Shown: positions 34,385 to 44,434, numbered from the stretch's first letter. The stretch is DNA of 59,113 nucleotides from Mogibacterium sp. (GCA_017512145.1 JAFWHB010000011.1:1-59113), one strand, 5' to 3'. Notes: generated by a model not told the origin, from the sequence alone. Program-made: numbers and translations.

Positions 34385-35149
34385 TTAGTTTGTACCGCCA
34401 AGCATTCTTTCTTTGTAGAATTCGACTGCTTCCTTAGGATCTCCATCGAACACAATCTGACCGTGATCAAGCATGATCGCACGGTTGCATACTTCTACCA
34501 TCGAAGCCAGGTCATGTGTTACGAATACCATGAGCTTGGCCTCATCTATGACATGCAGCATTCTCTGTCTTGCCTTGCCCATGAACGAAATATCTCCAGT
34601 ACTGAGAACCTCGTCGAGGAGGAGAACCTCTCCTGTAAGGCTGGTCGAAACGCTGAATGCCAGACGTACCATCATACCTGATGAGTACGACTTAAGCGGA
34701 TAATCAATGAAATCTCCGAGTCCGGCAAAGTCAACGATCTCCTGTGTCTTCTCAGCGATCTCGTCCGGCTTGGATCCAAGCAGGAGTCCGCGGTAGAGGA
34801 TGTTGTCTCTTCCGGTAGCCTCCGGGTCGAATCCCAGACCGATATCGAAGAGTGAGTGGATCTTGCCCTGTACATCAACTGTTCCGCTTACTACAGGATA
34901 GATACCTGCGATAGTCTTGAGCAGAGTACTCTTGCCGGAGCCGTTATGTCCGATTACACCAATTCTCTCACCCTCTTCTGCATGTAAAGTGAAATCCTTA
35001 AGCGCATGAACATCTCTCAGCAGTGGCTTTGGCTTCTCAAGCTTCATTCTTGCGAAGAGTTCCTGCTTTAAAGTTCTTGCATTATATATATTCGAAGGAT
35101 ATGACATATTTACATGATCAAGGTAAATGTGTGCGTCTTTCTTTCCCAT
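34385..35149 (-). CDS. Polysaccharide ABC exporter ATP-binding protein (Wzt/TagH-like)
   Basis: This is a 254-residue ATPase. Walker A GHNGSGKST is at about residues 68-76, the signature is SYSSGMMVRLAFS in the form typical of glycan exporters, and Walker B is LLLDEVLSTGD. It lacks the C-terminal carbohydrate-binding extension of E. coli O9a Wzt, so export would not depend on a capped chain end. It is paired with the membrane subunit encoded 18 bp upstream. Confidence 0.93.
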   Translation of the reverse strand: MGKKDAHIYLDHVNMSYPSNIYNARTLKQELFARMKLEKPKPLLRDVHALKDFTLHAEEGERIGVIGHNGSGKSTLLKTIAGIYPVVSGTVDVQGKIHSLFDIGLGFDPEATGRDNILYRGLLLGSKPDEIAEKTQEIVDFAGLGDFIDYPLKSYSSGMMVRLAFSVSTSLTGEVLLLDEVLSTGDISFMGKARQRMLHVIDEAKLMVFVTHDLASMVEVCNRAIMLDHGQIVFDGDPKEAVEFYKERMLGGTN

Positions 35150-35167
35150 GCTGTATACTCCAATCTT

Positions 35168-35965
35168 TTACAGATAAAATATTACTTCTTTGCCATTCTT
35201 ATGAGCTATTCTATAAGCCCAGAGTCCCAGTACTACAGCAAACAGTATTGAAATGCCATAGTCCATAAGTGCAGGAGCTCTGTTGTATAAGAATGGTGCA
35301 CGTATAAGATTCAGTATGCAGGAAATAGGATTGTACAAGAACCATTTATACAGAATAGGATTTGATTCGAACATTGATTCCTGAAAGAATACCGGTGATA
35401 CATACCACAGAGCCTGCATAATAAGCGGGATCATCATCGGATAGTCACGGTATTTGGCTGCAGTATAGGCTGCAATAGTTGTTCCTGCCCATGAAATAGG
35501 GAAATAAATGATAAGAGCTGGTATAAGGAACAATGCTCCATACAGGATCCCTATAGGGTTAACGAAGACCAGCCACAGCAAAAGTGAAACCATTGCAATC
35601 AGGAATGTTACCAGATACACAAGTGATGATTTAAGTGTGTACAGGGAATATGGATGATTGCACTGTCTGATATAGAACTGGTTTGAGATGATTGCATACG
35701 AACCAGCCTGGAAAGAGCTTCCCAGGATATCCCATACAAGAATTCCACTTAAGATATACGGAGCGTATGTTGCAATGTCCTGCTTGAAAACAGTTGCAAA
35801 TACTACTGCCATAATCATAGTTAAGCAAAGTGGACTTATGAAAGTCCACATCATGCCTAACTTTGATCTTCTGAATTTGTTCCTCAGATCCAATTTGACG
35901 AGATGCCAGATGAAGAACCGCATCTCATATAATTTACCGAAATAAGCCTTAATTCGTTCTGTCAT
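35168..35965 (-). CDS. Polysaccharide ABC exporter permease (Wzm/TagG-like)
   Basis: This 265-residue protein belongs to the ABC-2 permease group with six membrane helices. The amphipathic start contains KLDLRNKFRRSKLGMMWTFISPL, a hallmark of Wzm/TagG/KpsM proteins. The start at 35965 (MTERIKAYFG) follows GGAG at 10 nt; the upstream in-frame extension overlaps the aminotransferase region. With the ATPase encoded next it exports an undecaprenyl-linked glycan. Confidence 0.93.
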   Translation of the reverse strand: MTERIKAYFGKLYEMRFFIWHLVKLDLRNKFRRSKLGMMWTFISPLCLTMIMAVVFATVFKQDIATYAPYILSGILVWDILGSSFQAGSYAIISNQFYIRQCNHPYSLYTLKSSLVYLVTFLIAMVSLLLWLVFVNPIGILYGALFLIPALIIYFPISWAGTTIAAYTAAKYRDYPMMIPLIMQALWYVSPVFFQESMFESNPILYKWFLYNPISCILNLIRAPFLYNRAPALMDYGISILFAVVLGLWAYRIAHKNGKEVIFYL

Positions 35966-35984
35966 GTAGTTTATTCTCCAAGTA

Positions 35985-37097
35985 TCACTCGCAGATGATC
36001 TCCTGCAGTGATTTAACAACGTATTCTATCTTCTCTTCATCCATTCCGGCATGAGTCGGCAGGCAGATACCACGTGCGCCGATCTTCTCTGCGATTGGGA
36101 AGCTTGCGCTCTTGTCCTCATACGGTGGCATTACATGCATTGGGTAGAACAGAGGTCTCATCTCGATATTCTTCTGTTCCATCTCAGCCATGACCTGATC
36201 GCGTTCCTTCTTGACCTTGTCAGTCAGCTCGATGCAGTTCATCCAGTAAACATGGTTCTCAGGATTTGCAACCTTCTGAACGGTCACATAGCCATCGAGC
36301 ATATCCTGGAACTTGCTGTTGTATGAAGCAGATACTCTTCTTCTCTCACCGATATGCCAGTCAATGTCCTCGAGCTGGCCAAGGCCGATAGCTGCCTGCA
36401 TGTTGGTCATTCTGTAGTTGTAACCTGCTACCATGTGCCAGTATCTCTTCTGCTTTGGATCTACGCCCTGTGAGTGATAGAGCTTCATTGTGTTATACAG
36501 CTCTTCGTCATTAGTTGTGACCATTCCGCCCTCACCGCAGGTAATGATCTTGTTACCGAAGAAGCTGAATGATCCGATAGCTCCCATAGAACCGACTCTC
36601 TTGCCATCCCACATAGCCCCGTGAGCTTCAGCTGCGTCCTCTACTACCGGGATGTTGTACTTTCTGGAGATGTCCATGATAGCTGTCATATCGCAGCTGA
36701 GTCCATACAGATGTACAGGGATGATAGCCTTAGTTCTTGGTGTGATTGCTGCCTCGATCTTAGCAGGGTCGACATTCCATGTATCCGGATCAGAATCAAC
36801 GAATACAGGTGTTCCGCCAACCATCTTAACAGCATTAGCTGTTGCGATATATGTAAGTGTCGGCATGATTACTTCATCACCCGGCTTGATGCCAAGTGCG
36901 ATCAGGGCGAGGTGAAGTGTTACTGTTCCGTTTGAACATGCGATAGCATAATCAGTTCCGCAGAACTTTGCGAACTCAGACTGGAACTCTTTGACAAATC
37001 TTCCGTTTGCCGAAACCCAGCCTGTATCGATACACTCAGTCAGATACTTCTTCTCATTACCCTTGAATACAGGATTTGCAATTGAAATTCTTTCCAT
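35985..37097 (-). CDS. DegT/DnrJ/EryC1 aminotransferase, probable GDP-perosamine synthase
   Basis: This is a 370-residue PLP-dependent sugar aminotransferase. The PLP Lys lies in SFFGNKIITCGEGGM, and VVEDAAEAHGA is the cofactor-binding segment. The N-terminal start RISIANPVFKGNEKKYLTECIDTGWVSANG is like RfbE/Per enzymes that act on GDP-4-keto-6-deoxymannose. The neighbours gmd and manC supply exactly that substrate, and a sugar acetyltransferase follows. Assignment as perosamine synthase rests on sequence plus context. Confidence 0.85.
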   Translation of the reverse strand: MERISIANPVFKGNEKKYLTECIDTGWVSANGRFVKEFQSEFAKFCGTDYAIACSNGTVTLHLALIALGIKPGDEVIMPTLTYIATANAVKMVGGTPVFVDSDPDTWNVDPAKIEAAITPRTKAIIPVHLYGLSCDMTAIMDISRKYNIPVVEDAAEAHGAMWDGKRVGSMGAIGSFSFFGNKIITCGEGGMVTTNDEELYNTMKLYHSQGVDPKQKRYWHMVAGYNYRMTNMQAAIGLGQLEDIDWHIGERRRVSASYNSKFQDMLDGYVTVQKVANPENHVYWMNCIELTDKVKKERDQVMAEMEQKNIEMRPLFYPMHVMPPYEDKSASFPIAEKIGARGICLPTHAGMDEEKIEYVVKSLQEIICE

Positions 37098-37101
37098 ACT
37101 T

Positions 37102-37734
37102 CTATTCCTCATTATTTCTTATTACCTTTGCCGGAACACCTACTGCAGTGCAGTTGTCTGGTAAATTCTGCACAACAGCTGCCCCCGCACCAACCATAAC
37201 CCTTTTTCCTATGGTGATCCCATCGATCACGCTTGTTCCGGTGCCCAGGAATGTCTGATCACCGACCTTCGAGGACCCGGATATATGTGTGCCTGGAGCA
37301 ATATGGCAATACTGGCCTATGACGCAATCGTGGTCTACCGTGCATCCGGTATTAAGTATTGTTCCATCACCTATAGATGCTTCTGCATTTACTATTGCTC
37401 CGTGATTGATCAGCACGCCATCTCCTATGGAAGCAAATTCCGAAATAATGGCATCGTCTGCAATAAGAGAGACAAGCTCCATTCCTACAGACAAAGCACG
37501 TTCACTTACCTTCTTCCTGATGGTATTGCTGCCAATAGCCACAAAAGCATATGAAAAGCCTAGCTCTCTGAGAGTATCCGCACTGTCATCCGTCCCGATT
37601 ACCGGTATCCCGAATGGCGCCTGGCCATCCTTGTCAATGACTCCGGCTACTTCATAATCATCCGAGTGGAGCATTATATCTATGCAAACTTTGCTGTGTG
37701 GTCCTCCGCCGAGAACTAAGACTTTCTTCTTCAT
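37102..37734 (-). CDS. Sugar N/O-acetyltransferase, PglD/NeuD family (probable GDP-perosamine N-acetyltransferase)
   Basis: This is a 210-residue protein. The N-terminal small Rossmann domain (KVLVLGGGPHSKVCIDIM) is followed by a left-handed beta-helix of hexapeptide repeats (SIGDGTILNTGCTVDHDCVIGQYCHIAPGTHISG), as in PglD and PerB. The catalytic His of the hexapeptide repeat is present in VDHDCVIG. It sits between gmd and the aminotransferase, 4-6 bp from each, so acetylation of GDP-perosamine is the most likely reaction. Confidence 0.85.
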   Translation of the reverse strand: MKKKVLVLGGGPHSKVCIDIMLHSDDYEVAGVIDKDGQAPFGIPVIGTDDSADTLRELGFSYAFVAIGSNTIRKKVSERALSVGMELVSLIADDAIISEFASIGDGVLINHGAIVNAEASIGDGTILNTGCTVDHDCVIGQYCHIAPGTHISGSSKVGDQTFLGTGTSVIDGITIGKRVMVGAGAAVVQNLPDNCTAVGVPAKVIRNNEE

Positions 37735-37740
37735 ATGTTA

Positions 37741-38796
37741 TTAACCTTCTAAAGCTTTCTTGACTCTGAGCTCTTCTTCAGCCTTCGCTCTGTCATGAAC
37801 GCTCATGATGCGAACGAGTTCCTCGTAGCTTGTTGTCTGAGGGTTCCAGCCAAGCTCTGTCTTAGCCTTGGTCGGGTCTCCCCACAGATTGCATACGTCA
37901 GTAGGTCTGAAGAATGCAGGGCTTACCTCTACAAGAACCTTACCTGTAGCCTTGTCAATGCCCTTCTCATCAACGCCTTCGCCCTGCCACTCGAGCTCGA
38001 TGCCGTTAAAGTGGAATGCAAGTGTTGTGAACTCTCTTACGCTGTGCTGTACGCCTGTTGCGATGACAAAGTCATCCGGTGTGTCAGCCTGAAGCATCAG
38101 CCACATGCACTCTACATAGTCACGTGCATAGCCCCAGTCACGGAGGGAGTCAAGATTACCGAGATAAAGCTTGTCCTGAAGACCTACAGCGATTCTGCCT
38201 GCTGCAAGAGTGATCTTTCTTGTTACGAAGTTCTCGCCTCTTCTCTCACTCTCGTGGTTAAAGAGGATTCCGTTAACTGCGAACATGTTGTAAGCTTCTC
38301 TGTATTCCTTAACGATCCAGTAACCATACTGCTTAGCTACAGCATATGGGCTGTATGGATAGAACGGTGTTGTCTCTCTCTGAGGAACTTCCTGAACCTT
38401 TCCGAAGAGCTCACTTGTTGATGCCTGATAGATACGGCACTTTCCTTCGAGTCCGAGGATTCTTACTGCCTCAAGGATTCTGAGAACTCCGATAGCATCG
38501 ATGTCTCCTGAATACTCAGGAACATCAAAGCTGATCTGTACATGGCTCTGAGCAGCGAGGTTATAGATCTCATCCGGCTGTACGAGTCCGATGATTCTGA
38601 TAAGGCTGCTTGAATCGCCGAGGTCTCCCTCATGGAGAGTGATCGACTTGCTTGCGATCAGGTGATCGATTCTGGCTGTGTTAGGTACACTTGCTCTACG
38701 GATGATTCCGTGAACTTCGTAACCCTTCTCCAGAAGGAACTCTGCAAGATAGCTTCCGTCCTGTCCTGTAATTCCTGTAATAAGCGCTTTCTTCAT
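37741..38796 (-). CDS. gmd: GDP-mannose 4,6-dehydratase
   Basis: This 351-residue dehydratase has NAD loop [15 protein letters not shown], the [15 protein letters not shown] segment, the catalytic Ser/Thr-Glu in [14 protein letters not shown] and the Tyr-Lys in [13 protein letters not shown]. The [17 protein letters not shown] segment is diagnostic for Gmd. The start at 38796 follows AAGGAAGG by 9 nt. It makes GDP-4-keto-6-deoxymannose from the product of manC. No GDP-fucose synthase is present; the route continues to perosamine. Confidence 0.95.
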   Translation of the reverse strand: MKKALITGITGQDGSYLAEFLLEKGYEVHGIIRRASVPNTARIDHLIASKSITLHEGDLGDSSSLIRIIGLVQPDEIYNLAAQSHVQISFDVPEYSGDIDAIGVLRILEAVRILGLEGKCRIYQASTSELFGKVQEVPQRETTPFYPYSPYAVAKQYGYWIVKEYREAYNMFAVNGILFNHESERRGENFVTRKITLAAGRIAVGLQDKLYLGNLDSLRDWGYARDYVECMWLMLQADTPDDFVIATGVQHSVREFTTLAFHFNGIELEWQGEGVDEKGIDKATGKVLVEVSPAFFRPTDVCNLWGDPTKAKTELGWNPQTTSYEELVRIMSVHDRAKAEEELRVKKALEG

Positions 38797-38825
38797 ACGT
38801 TTAAACCTTCCTTTTAATTCATTCT

Positions 38826-40154
38826 TTATTCCCAGTTCCATTCGAAACGTTCAATATCTTCTTCTATGAGCTCGTCACCGATCTGAACCTCGACGATATG
38901 GAGCTCTGTAATAGCCTTGATTGCATGCTTCATGCCTGCAGGAATCACAGCAACGTCTCCGCGTGTTACCTTACGGATCTTGTCATCAGTCAGCAGCTCG
39001 CCCTCACCTTCAGTGAATGTCCATACTTCTGTTCTGCGTCTGTGTCTCTGATAGCTGATGTTCTGTCCAGGTGTAAGGATAAGCTCCTTAACAAGTGAGT
39101 TCGTGCTTGAATTGTCATGCAGCTTATAGTCAAGAACCTTGTACTCTCCCCAGCCTCTGCGTTCATACATAGGTCTCTGTGCGCCTACGAAGTCCTTGAG
39201 TCTTGGTGATGCGTCCTTATCTGATACAAGGATACCGTCCGGTGTAGCAGCGACGACACAATTGCTGATTCCGAGAACGATCATCGGAAGTCCGAGCTCG
39301 TTCATGATGTGTGTATTCTCGCAGCCATCTGCAACAGCATTACCTGTTACATCCTCATCCATTGCCTCGCTCAGGGTGTTCCATGTACCCATATCCTTCC
39401 AGGATCCGGCAAATCTGACAACCTTGATCGAGGATTCCTTCTCTACTACAGCATAGTCGAAGGAGATCTTAGGCAGTTCACTGTATTTAGCATAGAGGGT
39501 GCTGTAATCATCTGTTCCGAATAATTCCTTGGCAATGTTCAGAACGTAGCACAGCTTGAAGGCGAATACGCCGCCGTTCCACAGTGCGCCCTGCTCGATA
39601 TACTTAGCAGCTGTTCTCCAGTCAGGTTTCTCTTTGAAGGAGTCAACTTCTGAAACCTCATTGTCATCCTTAGGCATGATGTAGCCGTACTTCTCGGATG
39701 GATATGTCGGCTCTATACCCATGAGTGTAAGATTTGCTGCGTCTGGCTTTGCAGCCTCCTCAGAAAGTCTCATCAGGCACTCGAAGTAATCCGACTCAAC
39801 ATACGGGTCTACCGGACATACAACAACCGGCTCATTCTCATCCACACCCTGGCTCTTCAGATACGAAACCGCAAGAGCAATAGCCGGGAAGGTATCTCTT
39901 CTGTCAGGCTCAATGCTGATTCCAACACTCTCGCCAAGCTGATTCTTGATCTGAGGGATCTGATTAGCACTTGTAGCTATTGTGATTGTTGCGGATGGAT
40001 CTGTCTCCTTGATCATCCTGTGCATGCGCTGAGCCATGGATTCCTTGGAGCCATCTGCACGTCTGAAAATCTTCAGAAACTGTTTGGACCTTACTTCATT
40101 TGAAAGAGGCCATAAACGTTTACCGGAGCCGCCGGAAAGCAATATGATATTCAT
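38826..40154 (-). CDS. manC: Mannose-1-phosphate guanylyltransferase (ManC type)
   Basis: This 442-residue protein has the nucleotidyltransferase signature [14 protein letters not shown]. It also has a C-terminal cupin domain ([26 protein letters not shown]...[15 protein letters not shown]) as in bifunctional phosphomannose isomerase/GMP enzymes. The start at 40154 (MNIILLSGG) follows AAAGGTG by 9 nt. It supplies GDP-mannose to gmd. It lies behind an internal extended -10 promoter and may head a sub-operon. Confidence 0.92.
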   Translation of the reverse strand: MNIILLSGGSGKRLWPLSNEVRSKQFLKIFRRADGSKESMAQRMHRMIKETDPSATITIATSANQIPQIKNQLGESVGISIEPDRRDTFPAIALAVSYLKSQGVDENEPVVVCPVDPYVESDYFECLMRLSEEAAKPDAANLTLMGIEPTYPSEKYGYIMPKDDNEVSEVDSFKEKPDWRTAAKYIEQGALWNGGVFAFKLCYVLNIAKELFGTDDYSTLYAKYSELPKISFDYAVVEKESSIKVVRFAGSWKDMGTWNTLSEAMDEDVTGNAVADGCENTHIMNELGLPMIVLGISNCVVAATPDGILVSDKDASPRLKDFVGAQRPMYERRGWGEYKVLDYKLHDNSSTNSLVKELILTPGQNISYQRHRRRTEVWTFTEGEGELLTDDKIRKVTRGDVAVIPAGMKHAIKAITELHIVEVQIGDELIEEDIERFEWNWE

Positions 40155-40195
40155 AAACCACTTCACCTTTCACAAAAATTGATTAGCAATAAATT

Positions 40196-40246
40196 ATTAT
40201 AACATACTTTATATTTGAACTATTAGATGATTCGTAACAATCATCT
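40196..40246 (-). promoter_or_regulatory. Internal promoter and hairpin upstream of manC
   Basis: In the 93-bp gap between two glycan genes, the minus strand first shows a hairpin AGATGATT/AATCATCT (40225-40246) just after the preceding stop. It then shows TG-T-TATAAT (40196-40201 on +), an extended -10 about 42 bp before manC. The hairpin lacks a U-run, so read-through is likely. Confidence 0.5.
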
Positions 40247-40247
40247 G

Positions 40248-41408
40248 CTATTGAATGTCTTTGATCAGCTTCCTGATGTTGATTTTGAACTGTGATCCGA
40301 GGAAGAGCTCATTCACACGTTCTCTTGCAGCATCGCCGAGGCGGTCTCTTAGCTTGCTGTCATCTGCAAGACGTGTCATCGCCCGGGCATATGCCTCAGC
40401 GTCTCTGTTCGGAACTTCCAGCCCGGTGACATTGTTCTTGTTTACGTAATTAACGCCTGAACCCGGGATCGTGAATGTGACTGCAGGCTTGCCAAAGTAC
40501 ATACCCTCGGCAAGTGCTATGCCGAATGCTTCGTTCTTCGTTATCGAAGGGAAGCAGAATAAATCCATTGCCTGGTAGTATGCGATCAGTTCATCATCAT
40601 CGATCCTCCCGAGGAAGGTGATCTTGCTGTCGCCGCTCGCCTCTTCCTTGAGGGACTCTGTCAGTTCTCCCTTGCCGGCGATATAGATGCGGAATCTGTC
40701 ATCAAGATACTTCGACGCCTTGATCAGATAGGTAAATCCCTTATACGGAATATGTCTCCCTATTGCAAAGCAGACGATCTTGCCCTGATTATCTTCCCTG
40801 ATCTTGTCCACGCAGGCTCTGGCAGCATCATTAACAACCAGTCTGTCCTCATTGATACAGTTAGGTATGACTCTGCATTTGCTCCTGAATCTGCTCAGAT
40901 AAGGGCTGCCGTCAATATATACAGGACTTGTTGCTATGACAGCGTCCGCCCTCTTCAGAAGTCTCAGATTCTGTCCGTGGAAGAGCTTGCCGAGGACCTT
41001 CTGCTTGACGATGTCCAGATGCCAGTAGACAACAAGCCTGACATCCTTCTTCAGATATGGCAGCAGATAGAAAGCCTGGAACGGATTCGGATAGTGGAAG
41101 ATCACTATGTCCGGATCAAATTCCTTAAGCACCTTCCTGAGTTCACGGCCAAATGTCAATGAAATGGACTGTGAGGCCTTCTTGGTGATGCATCCGCAGC
41201 GGATGACCTCGACCCCGTCAACAGAATCCGTTACGGTCTCTTTCCTGTGGCAAATATGATCTCCATCCTCTGCAGTCTCATTGAAGCAGATTATCTTCTG
41301 CGAGATCTGCTCCTCCTCAGAGAGAGCGTTGGCTATATCTCTCGCGACCTGCTCTATTCCACCGCGATTAGGGTAGAGATAATTTGAAATCTGTAATACT
41401 TTAGTCAT
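40248..41408 (-). CDS. Glycosyltransferase family 4
   Basis: This is a 386-residue GT-B enzyme. The N-terminal acceptor half begins with ISNYLYPNRGGIEQVARDIANAL, which contains the GG-IE motif near the start. The donor half has FAIGRHIPYKGFTYLIKAS and FCFPSITKNEAFGIALAEGMYFGKP (E-x7-E). It resembles mannosyltransferases of polysaccharide loci, but donor specificity is not certain. It is encoded 24 bp after the initiating sugar-phosphate transferase, so it may add the second sugar. Confidence 0.9.
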   Translation of the reverse strand: MTKVLQISNYLYPNRGGIEQVARDIANALSEEEQISQKIICFNETAEDGDHICHRKETVTDSVDGVEVIRCGCITKKASQSISLTFGRELRKVLKEFDPDIVIFHYPNPFQAFYLLPYLKKDVRLVVYWHLDIVKQKVLGKLFHGQNLRLLKRADAVIATSPVYIDGSPYLSRFRSKCRVIPNCINEDRLVVNDAARACVDKIREDNQGKIVCFAIGRHIPYKGFTYLIKASKYLDDRFRIYIAGKGELTESLKEEASGDSKITFLGRIDDDELIAYYQAMDLFCFPSITKNEAFGIALAEGMYFGKPAVTFTIPGSGVNYVNKNNVTGLEVPNRDAEAYARAMTRLADDSKLRDRLGDAARERVNELFLGSQFKINIRKLIKDIQ

Positions 41409-41432
41409 CTTGATCAGCACCTGTCTGTAAGA

Positions 41433-42863
41433 TTATTGTGCTCCGTCTCTGTGTATTACTGCAAAGAATGATCTGAAGATACATAATGCATCGAGATACA
41501 GAGAGCAGTTCTTCACATAGTAATACTCAAGTTCGAGCCTTTCTTTGTAGCTGATGTTGGACCTTCCGTTGCAGGCCCACCAGCCTGTAACTCCCGGTCT
41601 TACCTTGTTGTAAAGTGTTAGCCCGTTATGTTCTTCAAGCTCACCCGCAACAAGCGGTCTTGGTCCTACAAGAGACATGTCTCCCTTCAGCATGTTGATG
41701 AACTGCGGGAACTCATCGATAGATGTCTTGCGCAGGAACTGGCCTATACGGGTGATTCTAGGGTCGTTCTCAAACTTCTGATTGCGCGCCCACTCTTCTC
41801 TGTATTTGTCGATCTTCAGGAGCTCCTTGAGGACTTTGTCTGCATCAGGCCTCATTGACCTGAATTTGATAAGTCTGAAAGGCTTACCGTACTGCCCTAT
41901 TCTCTCGTGAGTGTAGAAGATAGGCGCAGTGTCTCCTGTGAGAAGATATGCTATCTTAACACCGATTGTTACCGGGATCAGAACTAATAATCCTATGATT
42001 CCGAAGAAAATGTCGAGAGCGCGCTTGATGATCAGGTAGAATGCCTGATTACTGTCCATCGCATACGGTCCGACGCTCAGAGTATTGAACGATCCGACCT
42101 TGGATATGAACTGATCATCAGTCTGGATGCCAAGGAGCGATTCGATGTCGATATTGACATTGACTCCATTTGCTACAAGAGCGCCATAGCTCGCAGCGTC
42201 GAATACTCTCGGATCAACAGAGACGAATACGTCGTCTATGTGATTGTTCTCGACAAACTCGACAACATCCTTCTTCTTGATTACCGGGACGCCATCGATG
42301 GACTTCTCATTGCACTCATCACACGGGAAGCAGTATCCGGCGATACTGTATTCTTTGATCTCGCTGGTATTGATGCTGCCTGTAAGCTCATTGATCCCGG
42401 CGTAGTTGATTATCGCAAAGATCTGCCTGACACGGACGTTCGAGAGCTTGATCTTACCGCTGAGTATGAGCTTCTTACGTACATACAGAGCAAGAAGCGA
42501 GATTATGTAGTAGAAGAAGAATGTGAGAACCAGTGTCAGTCTGGAATACACAGCTCCGATCTTCATCAGGTAGAAGAAGATCGCCACGAATACAAAGCTG
42601 TACAGCGTCAGCAGGAACAGCTTTGCCGCGTCTTCGTAATACGGCCGTCTCAGAATGCCGCTGTACGGATTGACCGCCAGTGTTATTACAATGTTGATCA
42701 GACAAAGCACGACAATGACAGCCTGCCACGATGAATCGAACATTCGTGAAATCGAACCGAACCTCACCTGCAGCGCCAGCATGAATGATACTATGAGCGA
42801 AATCAGGTTCAGCGCGATAAAGTCTACGTGCTTAATCCAACTGTATTTGTTCTGTACATGCAT
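41433..42863 (-). CDS. Polyprenyl-phosphate hexose-1-phosphate transferase (WbaP/WcaJ type)
   Basis: This 476-residue initiating enzyme transfers sugar 1-phosphate to undecaprenyl phosphate. Four or five N-terminal membrane helices precede a soluble Rossmann-like region. The catalytic C-terminal domain follows (KRALDIFFGIIGLLVLIPV, KFRSMRPDAD, FLRKTSIDEFPQFINMLKGDMSLVGPRPLV, WWACNGRSNISYKERLELEYYYV). All motifs of the family are intact. It stands near the start of the operon and probably primes the repeat unit or the exported chain. Confidence 0.94.
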   Translation of the reverse strand: MHVQNKYSWIKHVDFIALNLISLIVSFMLALQVRFGSISRMFDSSWQAVIVVLCLINIVITLAVNPYSGILRRPYYEDAAKLFLLTLYSFVFVAIFFYLMKIGAVYSRLTLVLTFFFYYIISLLALYVRKKLILSGKIKLSNVRVRQIFAIINYAGINELTGSINTSEIKEYSIAGYCFPCDECNEKSIDGVPVIKKKDVVEFVENNHIDDVFVSVDPRVFDAASYGALVANGVNVNIDIESLLGIQTDDQFISKVGSFNTLSVGPYAMDSNQAFYLIIKRALDIFFGIIGLLVLIPVTIGVKIAYLLTGDTAPIFYTHERIGQYGKPFRLIKFRSMRPDADKVLKELLKIDKYREEWARNQKFENDPRITRIGQFLRKTSIDEFPQFINMLKGDMSLVGPRPLVAGELEEHNGLTLYNKVRPGVTGWWACNGRSNISYKERLELEYYYVKNCSLYLDALCIFRSFFAVIHRDGAQ

Positions 42864-42865
42864 AG

Positions 42866-44347
42866 TTATTGATCCTGCTTACCGCCTCTGAAAACAAATA
42901 CCGGGATCATCGCCATATAGAAGAAATACGGCGCCGGTCTCTCAAATGGTATAGTCGCTATATCGAACATGGACTCCAGCGCATAGCACGCCATAGCCAT
43001 GACACAGAACAGATAGTACGGGTCTGTGTATTTGCGTCCGAAGAGCCAGATGAGGCATATAATGCCTGCAAACAGTTCGAGAAGGATATTGATACATGCG
43101 ACAGGAATACCGCATCTGTAACCCAGCTCGAAGAAGTTGTTATGTGCATGCTTGGCCTTAGGCGCATTTGCGTTCATGACAGCCCAGTCAGTCTTGCTGA
43201 AGTCATTTCCTGTCATGTTCAGGAACTGTCCGTAATTCTTCCACAGAGTCAGTCTTCCGGAAAGGAAGGAGTCCGGGGTAGTAAGGTCTGAGCTTGAGAC
43301 GATCCTGTCTATTACATCCTGGTTCTCATCAGCATCGACAGGCTGATTGATATCCGGCACTTCCGATGCTGCCGGCTCTGCCTGCTCGGTCTGTTCAGCC
43401 TGAGCTGCAGTCTCAGCATCTGCTGTCTCAGCGTCTGCCGTTGCTTCGATCTCTGCCTGCATTGCCTTTTCAACTACGATCATGTTATTCATGCTCAGCA
43501 GGAAATTGCCCGCAAAGACGAACATGACTGTTGACGCGATTACGATCGCAAGCTTGATGATCCTGATGCCTGCCGGTCTGAAGCCTCCCGGGATTATAAC
43601 CGTCTTGATATAGAAAACAGCGAATGAGAACAGGCACGCTGCAACAACAAGAATCGACAGTCTCGATCCTCCCAGGTAAACGATACTGATCGCAACGCCC
43701 ATCGATACTGCAGTGTATGCATACCATACTACGCTGTCTCTCTTGATGAGTATCATATAAAGTGCTGCGATCACTGCTACCATTCCTATCATGCTGAACA
43801 TGTTAGGATCATAGAATGAAGCGCACACTCTGCCATCAAGGAAGTCAAGTTCTCCCTGGCTGGCAAGATTTGCATAATAAATGAAATACAAGATCGCTAC
43901 CAGACATGTGCTGGCCGAGATCCTGATATATAAAGTGTTGTAGTCTCCCCTGTTATTCCACACATAGTAAAGGCATGGAAAACCAAGCATCACAAGAAGA
44001 TATCCAGCTCGGTATCCATCACCTATAGGATGGAGGAAGCTGATCACAAAGACTCCAAGCCCCGCAGCAAAGAACGTATAGAAAATCAGCTTGTTCCATT
44101 TGACAGGCTTAAGAGGCCTCCTGATGCTGAAAATGATAAGAGCGAACAGGAGGATGCTGCACACAAAGTGGACCATCGTCCTCTCATTCCTGAGCTCAAA
44201 ATCGCTGTGAAAATATACGACAAAAGATGCTGTCAGGCAAAAACAGCAAATTGAAATATATATGTTCCTGACTCTCTCATTTATCCTCGAGGTAATCGAG
44301 TATAAAGGATTGAGTATGATGCTATATAGTCTCTGTAATAGTGTCAT
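42866..44347 (-). CDS. O-antigen polymerase/ligase-like (Wzy/WaaL) membrane protein
   Basis: This is a 493-residue polytopic protein with about 11 helices. A large extracytoplasmic loop in the second half ends in SFLSGRLTLWKNYGQFL and NAPKAKHAHNNFFELGYRCGIP; the H-x-HN-x-F pattern is typical of Wzy/WaaL family O-antigen ligases. The loop contains an odd low-complexity run of Ala, Glu, Thr and Gln (about residues 305-340). The start is uncertain because no good ribosome site is visible near 44347. It is the first gene after the CRP/FNR-like promoter. Confidence 0.82.
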   Translation of the reverse strand: MTLLQRLYSIILNPLYSITSRINERVRNIYISICCFCLTASFVVYFHSDFELRNERTMVHFVCSILLFALIIFSIRRPLKPVKWNKLIFYTFFAAGLGVFVISFLHPIGDGYRAGYLLVMLGFPCLYYVWNNRGDYNTLYIRISASTCLVAILYFIYYANLASQGELDFLDGRVCASFYDPNMFSMIGMVAVIAALYMILIKRDSVVWYAYTAVSMGVAISIVYLGGSRLSILVVAACLFSFAVFYIKTVIIPGGFRPAGIRIIKLAIVIASTVMFVFAGNFLLSMNNMIVVEKAMQAEIEATADAETADAETAAQAEQTEQAEPAASEVPDINQPVDADENQDVIDRIVSSSDLTTPDSFLSGRLTLWKNYGQFLNMTGNDFSKTDWAVMNANAPKAKHAHNNFFELGYRCGIPVACINILLELFAGIICLIWLFGRKYTDPYYLFCVMAMACYALESMFDIATIPFERPAPYFFYMAMIPVFVFRGGKQDQ

Positions 44348-44428
44348 TATTTGTCTGGGTTGCACTTCAAGTGCTACGAAAACAGTATATTGTGGTATCA
44401 ATACGCAGAATACCACCATATATTAGTC

Positions 44429-44434
44429 ATTATA
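44429..44434 (-). promoter_or_regulatory. Extended -10 promoter of the glycan operon
   Basis: On the minus strand TGGTATAAT (TG-N-TATAAT) predicts +1 near 44422. The -35 hexamer is poor, which fits an activator-dependent promoter. Confidence 0.65.

Noticed and set aside
31918..34482. 854-residue version of the large glycosyltransferase
   Set aside because: It would overlap the ABC ATPase gene by about 100 bp; MTKRVLWLSN at 34368 is the natural start.
42866..44419. Upstream start for the Wzy/WaaL-like protein near 44419
   Set aside because: It would include the predicted transcription start region, and the added residues look like translated leader.
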